Positions 6,375 to 9,094 of a stretch of 9,094 nucleotides of DNA are shown here, in pieces. The first letter of the stretch is position 1; every line of letters begins with the position of its first letter. The notes under the pieces are model-generated. The model did no database searches. It had not been told where the DNA came from and worked only from the letters and a program-made list of their open reading frames with translations. Source of the DNA: an uncultured Bacilli bacterium (lineage in GTDB: Bacteria; Bacillota_I; Bacilli_A; RF39; UBA660); the NCBI GenBank assembly GCA_934085635.1, contig CAKOHL010000046.1:1-9094 (forward strand), in the 5' to 3' direction. The position numbers and the translations under genes were made by a program.

Positions 6375-7565
6375 CTATTTTTTCTTTAAACTTTTACTTC
6401 TTCCAAAATAAACACCAATCTCTTGAAGCTTATCAAATCTTTCATTAGAAAGCTTTCCATTATTATATAAATATCTTTGACGAATAAGCCAGCTATCTAA
6501 ATTAACACCATCTACAGTATAATTATGAGGCACAAATAAATCCCCATTAGTATCATAATAAGCCTTTAAAAGTTCGTACTTTCTAATCCATTCTTTTTCT
6601 TTTATACTAGAAAACTCCCATATCATACCCACTTCTTCAAGCATTTTTATTTTCTCATCAGATAATTTAGCTCTTTTACCTTTATAATTCATTCTTTGTG
6701 AATTTATCCAAAACCCAAGATTAATCTTTTCTCCATTTTTATATACTGCATAATCAGCTGGAATTAAAAGATTTCCATTCTCTTCATAATACTCCTTACA
6801 CAAAGAATAATACTTCATAAACTTCAAATCATAAACACACGTAACATCAGATAAATTCATAAGTTTTATAAAAAGTTCTTTCCTATCCTCACTAAGTTTA
6901 CCATTATTTAAATAATTTTTCTGGTAAAAAATCCACTTCTTAAGTAAATAATCTATACCATTTATAGTAACAATATAATCATTAGGTATAACTAAATTAC
7001 CATTCTCATTATAATACTTAAGTGCTTCTTTATACATTATTAACCATTTTCTATCTAAAGTACTTCTTTTAACATCACTCCACTTTATTCCTATATCTTC
7101 TAAAAGTAGAGTTCTACTGGGTGGTAGTTTTCCTTTTTTATAAAAATTTCTCTGATTATGTAACCAAATACCTAATTTATAAGTTTTTCCATCAGAGTTA
7201 ACTTCATAAAAATGTGGAATTAAAAGATTACCATTTTTCTGATAATACTCTTTAGCCAAATCATACATTCTATTCCATTTCAATAAACTTCTACTTTCTA
7301 CATCATCTTCCAATTTTTCTTCCAAAGGATATTTATTATGAAATTTCCATACCATTTTAATATCTTCTAAAAGTAGAATTTTCTCTTTAGAAAGCTTACC
7401 ACTTTTATATCTTCTTCTTTGGGTATTTATCCACATTCCAAGATTAATCTTTTTTCCATCTATGTTATATACAACATAATCTTGAGGAATCAAAAGATCT
7501 CCATTCTTCTCATAATACTCTTTTGCTAAATTATAATTATATAACCACGATTCTTCCCTATTCAT
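6375..7565 (-). CDS. Five-repeat HA array protein, first gene of operon
   Basis: With a start at ATG 7565 the product has 396 residues and five HA-type repeats at about 7-73, 97-162, 174-237, 250-316 and 326-387. An upstream in-frame ATG at 7577 is less likely. GGGGG (7575-7571), the evident ribosome-binding site, directly follows that ATG and lies five bases before ATG 7565. The product from 7565 begins MNREESWL, matching MTNEEKWL of the paralogue. Repeats 1-4 correspond to repeats 2-5 of the 5211-6365 protein, and a further repeat is added at the C-terminus, ending in a basic tail (KSLKKK). A charged linker (about 74-96) separates repeats 1 and 2. Repeat 3 is the divergent type lacking IGMvW. 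No helicase motifs are present. It opens the 7565-4353 operon behind promoter B. Confidence 0.85.
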   Translation of the reverse strand: MNREESWLYNYNLAKEYYEKNGDLLIPQDYVVYNIDGKKINLGMWINTQRRRYKSGKLSKEKILLLEDIKMVWKFHNKYPLEEKLEDDVESRSLLKWNRMYDLAKEYYQKNGNLLIPHFYEVNSDGKTYKLGIWLHNQRNFYKKGKLPPSRTLLLEDIGIKWSDVKRSTLDRKWLIMYKEALKYYNENGNLVIPNDYIVTINGIDYLLKKWIFYQKNYLNNGKLSEDRKELFIKLMNLSDVTCVYDLKFMKYYSLCKEYYEENGNLLIPADYAVYKNGEKINLGFWINSQRMNYKGKRAKLSDEKIKMLEEVGMIWEFSSIKEKEWIRKYELLKAYYDTNGDLFVPHNYTVDGVNLDSWLIRQRYLYNNGKLSNERFDKLQEIGVYFGRSKSLKKK

Positions 7566-7570
7566 ATTAT

Positions 7571-7575
7571 CCCCC
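7571..7575 (-). promoter_or_regulatory. GGGGG ribosome-binding site deciding HA start
   Basis: Five G on the minus strand lie five bases before ATG 7565 and immediately after the alternative ATG at 7577. A ribosome using this site would start at 7565. The site is G-only rather than GGAGG and would pair with the anti-Shine-Dalgarno through one G-U. Confidence 0.65.
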
Positions 7576-7586
7576 ATAAAGTACGT

Positions 7587-7618
7587 ATTATAGTAGCATA
7601 TTTTATACCAAAATGCAA
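7587..7618 (-). promoter_or_regulatory. Promoter B of the long HA operon
   Basis: The -35 TTGCAT (7618-7613), a 17-base spacer and -10 TACTAT (7595-7590) with extended TG (7598-7597) form the most likely promoter. An overlapping TATAAT (7592-7587) has a poorer 20-base spacing. The spacer shares GTATAAAATATG (7608-7597) with promoter A. The -35 starts one base after the T tract of the rplT terminator. Confidence 0.65.
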
Positions 7619-7619
7619 T

Positions 7620-7642
7620 AAAAAAAAGAAGATTAAACTTCT
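7620..7642 (-). terminator. Terminator of infC-rpmI-rplT operon
   Basis: AGAAG (7631-7627 on the plus-strand side) pairs with CTTCT (7642-7638) around a six-base loop. On the minus strand the stem is followed by an eight-T run. It overlaps the rplT stop codon and abuts promoter B. The stem is short, so some read-through into the HA operon is possible. Confidence 0.65.
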
Positions 7643-8159
7643 AATTTAAAGCAGCTAATAATTCTGCTTTTTTCATAGTAGTATAACCTTCAATACCTTT
7701 TTCTTTAGCTAATGCTTTTAATTCAGCAACTGTTTTACTATTTAAATCATTATCATTTTTACTTTCAGCCTTAACTTCAGCCTTAGTTTCTTTTACTGTA
7801 GGATGTTCTAAACCTTTTTTAGCAACTTCAACTAATTTAGCAAATTCATTCATATCAGCTATAGCTATTTCACTAAGCATCTTTCTATTAATTTCAACTC
7901 CAGCTTTATTAAGTCCATCTATAAACTTAGAATAACTTATATTATTCATTCTGCAAGCAGCGTTAATTCTAGTTATCCATAATTTTCTAAAGTTACCTTT
8001 ATTTTTCTTTCTATCATTAAAACTATATCTTCCACTGTGCATTAATTGTTCATGAGCTGATTTAAATAATCTATGCTTACTTCCAAAATATCCTTTAGCT
8101 CTGTTTAAAACTTTCTTTCTTCTAGCTCTTGCTACAGTTCCACCTTTAACTCTTGTCAT
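7641..8159 (-). CDS. rplT: Ribosomal protein L20 with Rho_N/SAP-like tail
   Basis: L20 binds 23S rRNA early in 50S assembly and, in Bacillota, represses its own operon through the leader RNA. Residues 1-117 are a complete L20, from the basic RARRKKVLNRAKGY start through WITRINAACR to the KLVEVAKKGL end. The usual protein stops near there, at about 118 residues. This one has 172. A Lys/Glu-rich linker (about 118-138) is followed by a compact module at 139-172 (TVAELKALAKEKGIEGY then KKAELLAAL) that resembles the Rho_N or SAP-type nucleic-acid-binding helix-extended-helix. A GGGGG ribosome-binding site lies in the end of rpmI, five bases upstream. No frameshift is needed, so the fusion is genuine in this sequence. 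Confidence 0.95.
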   Translation of the reverse strand: MTRVKGGTVARARRKKVLNRAKGYFGSKHRLFKSAHEQLMHSGRYSFNDRKKNKGNFRKLWITRINAACRMNNISYSKFIDGLNKAGVEINRKMLSEIAIADMNEFAKLVEVAKKGLEHPTVKETKAEVKAESKNDNDLNSKTVAELKALAKEKGIEGYTTMKKAELLAALN

Positions 8160-8164
8160 TTATA

Positions 8165-8359
8165 TTACCCCCTTAATGCTTTCTTATATCTGTTAGTATC
8201 TGCACTACTTAAAACAGATCCTTTTCTATGGTCTCTATTAAAACTTGTTGGTTTTTTACCAGTTTTATGATTTGCACCTGGTTTACCTATTTTAGTACTT
8301 CCTCCAGGTCTTACAGTTACTTTCTTAGCTATTCCCTTATGTGTTTTTTGTTTTGGCAT
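8165..8359 (-). CDS. rpmI: Ribosomal protein L35
   Basis: L35 is a small basic protein of the 50S subunit. The 64-residue product has the normal length and the family's KQKTHKGIAKK start, the Gly/Lys-rich middle and the C-terminal RYKKALRG. It lies between infC and rplT, in the conserved infC-rpmI-rplT order, with 17 bases after infC and five bases before rplT. An AAGGAGAA ribosome-binding site precedes its ATG. Expression should follow the operon leader described at 8899-9041. Confidence 0.96.
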   Translation of the reverse strand: MPKQKTHKGIAKKVTVRPGGSTKIGKPGANHKTGKKPTSFNRDHRKGSVLSSADTNRYKKALRG

Positions 8360-8376
8360 AATTTCTCCTTCTTTCT

Positions 8377-8898
8377 TTACTTTTTTGGTGTTAGAACTAA
8401 ACTTACTGTTCTTCCTTCTAATTTTGGTTCTTCTTGAATACTAGCTACATCATCAAGTCTTTCAGCAAACTTAACTATTACATCACGTCCAAGTTCTGGA
8501 TGTGCAAGTTGTCTACCTTTAAACCTAACTGACACTTTAACTTTATGACCTTTAACTATATATGCTTTTGCATTCTTAAGCTTAGTCTCAAAATCGTGTG
8601 TATCAATTGTAACAGACAATCTGTATTCTTTAAGTTCTAGATTTTGCTCTCTTTGCTTTTTCTTAGCATCCTTTTCTCTCTTCATCTTTTCATACTTAAA
8701 CTTATTATAGTCTATGACTTTACAAACAGGCATACCATCCGAACTCATTAACACTAAATCAAGTCCAGCATAATTTGCAAGAGTAAGAGCATCTTCTCTC
8801 TTCTTAATTCCTAATTTCTCTCCATTAGGACCAATAACCATAACTTCCTCAAATTTAATTTGTTCATTAATTAGAACATTATCATTTTGTTTAGCTAT
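8377..8898 (-). CDS. infC: Translation initiation factor IF-3, ATA start
   Basis: IF-3 binds the 30S subunit, prevents premature 50S joining and checks the start codon. The product (173 residues from 8898) has the IF3-N domain (about 1-75, with LINEQI, GPNGEKLG and VIDYNKFKYE), a basic helical linker (about 70-90) and the IF3-C domain (about 90-173, with HDFETKLKNA, KVSVRFKGRQLAHPELG and KLEGRTVSLVL). I place the start at ATA 8898-8896. It lies six bases after a strong GGAGGTG (8911-8905) and gives the expected family N-terminus. Non-AUG starts are characteristic of infC and underlie autoregulation by IF-3, although ATT is commoner than ATA. The in-frame ATG at 8937 lies upstream of the ribosome-binding site, inside a hairpin. 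First gene of the infC-rpmI-rplT operon. Confidence 0.93.
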   Translation of the reverse strand: MAKQNDNVLINEQIKFEEVMVIGPNGEKLGIKKREDALTLANYAGLDLVLMSSDGMPVCKVIDYNKFKYEKMKREKDAKKKQREQNLELKEYRLSVTIDTHDFETKLKNAKAYIVKGHKVKVSVRFKGRQLAHPELGRDVIVKFAERLDDVASIQEEPKLEGRTVSLVLTPKK

Positions 8899-8911
8899 CG
8901 TAAACACCTCC
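8896..8911 (-). promoter_or_regulatory. infC ribosome-binding site and rare ATA start
   Basis: GGAGGTG (8911-8905) is followed by TTTACG and then ATA GCT AAA. No ATG or TTG lies at suitable spacing, and GTG 8907 is part of the ribosome-binding site itself. The neighbouring ACG (8901) is a less likely alternative. This placement decides the start of infC. Confidence 0.8.
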
Positions 8912-9041
8912 AAATATAAACAGAAAAGTGAATACATATGTATCCACTTTAAAACACTAAAAAGATTATCTTTTAAGCTTTCAGCCTACTTACCTATTAT
9001 AAGTCAGGCGAGTGTGGACACACTTCTTTCTCTCTTCACGT
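8899..9041 (-). promoter_or_regulatory. Structured infC leader, candidate L20-responsive element
   Basis: About 140 bases separate the predicted transcription start (near 9040) from infC. They contain an AGTGTG/CACACT hairpin (9024-9011) and then GCCT-g-ACTTA pairing with TAAGT-AGGC (9009-8984, one bulged G). AAAAG/CTTTT (8974-8960 region) and a 13-pair stem at 8950-8925 follow. In Bacillota the infC-rpmI-rplT leader is known to bind L20 and control transcription by attenuation. Position and the two 5' stems fit that, but I cannot score it against the Rfam L20_leader model here. Confidence 0.6.
8925..8950 (-). terminator. Long hairpin, possible attenuator, upstream of infC
   Basis: Bases 8950-8938 pair with 8937-8925 over 13 positions with a single G-U pair. 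The stem is followed by TCTGTTTATATTT and then the ribosome-binding site. The T tract is imperfect, so it may be a weak attenuator or a structure that affects access to the ribosome-binding site 14 bases downstream. It is the strongest stem in the leader. Confidence 0.45.
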
Positions 9042-9046
9042 ATTAG

Positions 9047-9075
9047 ATTATATAATATATTTTATGAAAAATCAA
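9047..9075 (-). promoter_or_regulatory. infC operon promoter
   Basis: The -35 TTGATT (9075-9070), an exact 17-base spacer and a perfect -10 TATAAT (9052-9047) on the minus strand make a strong sigma-A-type promoter. Transcription should begin near 9040, leaving the long structured leader before infC. Nothing else is visible between here and the right edge. Confidence 0.8.
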
Positions 9076-9094
9076 GCAAAATATTAATAAATCG

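Noticed and set aside
3379..7565. Prophage, insertion sequence or CRISPR explanation for the accessory block
   Set aside because: No transposase, integrase, phage structural gene, terminal inverted repeats or spacer-repeat array is visible; the repeats are at protein level within HA domains.
7566..7577. ATG 7577 as start of the first HA gene
   Set aside because: The ribosome-binding site GGGGG follows this ATG; start at 7565 matches the paralogue's N-terminus.
8228..8437. 69-codon plus-strand ORF across rpmI and infC
   Set aside because: Antisense to two conserved genes; Phe/Ser-rich composition is what antisense of Lys-rich codons gives.
191..8898. Mollicutes-type code with TGA as Trp
   Set aside because: All conserved Trp positions in the HA repeats, enolase-region ORFs and L20 are read without any in-frame TGA; stops here are TAA or TAG. 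The absence of TGA stops in a dozen genes is too small a sample to mean anything.
8899..8937. ATG 8937 as infC start
   Set aside because: It lies within the 13-pair hairpin and upstream of the GGAGGTG site, and it would add 13 residues not found in the family.

Overview
The window is strongly AT-rich DNA with short intergenic gaps, clear Shine-Dalgarno sites, sigma-A-type promoters and T-tract hairpin terminators. The infC-rpmI-rplT and eno-secG neighbourhoods, together with a Fem-type peptidoglycan aminoacyltransferase, point to a walled low-GC Bacillota. An uncultured Bacilli or Erysipelotrichia/RF39-like genome is plausible, but that placement is inference. All recognised genes read through with the standard bacterial code, and no TGA is used as Trp, which argues against Mycoplasma-type code 4.

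Layout. Positions 1-190 (minus strand) hold the secG terminator, then a separate extended -10 promoter that reads off the left edge through a tiny ORF containing ten consecutive G. Positions 191-1655 (minus) are secG and eno, cotranscribed in the order eno then secG. A divergent promoter pair at 1678-1743 separates eno from a plus-strand pair: a 102-residue Cys-rich orphan (1764-2072) and a FemA/FemX-type gene (2121-3365). A bidirectional terminator at 3351-3377 ends the fem gene and the minus-strand gene that converges on it.

Positions 3379-7565 (minus) are an accessory block of five genes. Three are long tandem arrays of the helicase-associated (HA, PF03457-like) repeat with no helicase attached. 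Two are unrecognised soluble proteins lying in the same operon. The block has two transcription units, 7565 to 4353 and 4287 to 3379. Each begins with a nearly identical promoter that abuts the preceding terminator. The repeats of the three HA proteins align in one register (A-B-C-D, A-B-C-D-E, B-C-D-E-F), with a conserved divergent 'D' repeat in each. The set therefore arose by duplication and has diversified at the ends.

Positions 7641-9075 (minus) are the translation operon infC-rpmI-rplT. It has a good promoter and a structured leader that is a candidate L20-responsive attenuator. infC appears to start on the rare codon ATA. L20 carries an unusual C-terminal Lys/Glu-rich linker plus a Rho_N/SAP-like module.

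The best candidate for something undescribed is the helicase-less HA-array operon with its two orphan partners. Its function cannot be read from sequence alone; nucleic-acid binding is a family-based expectation.
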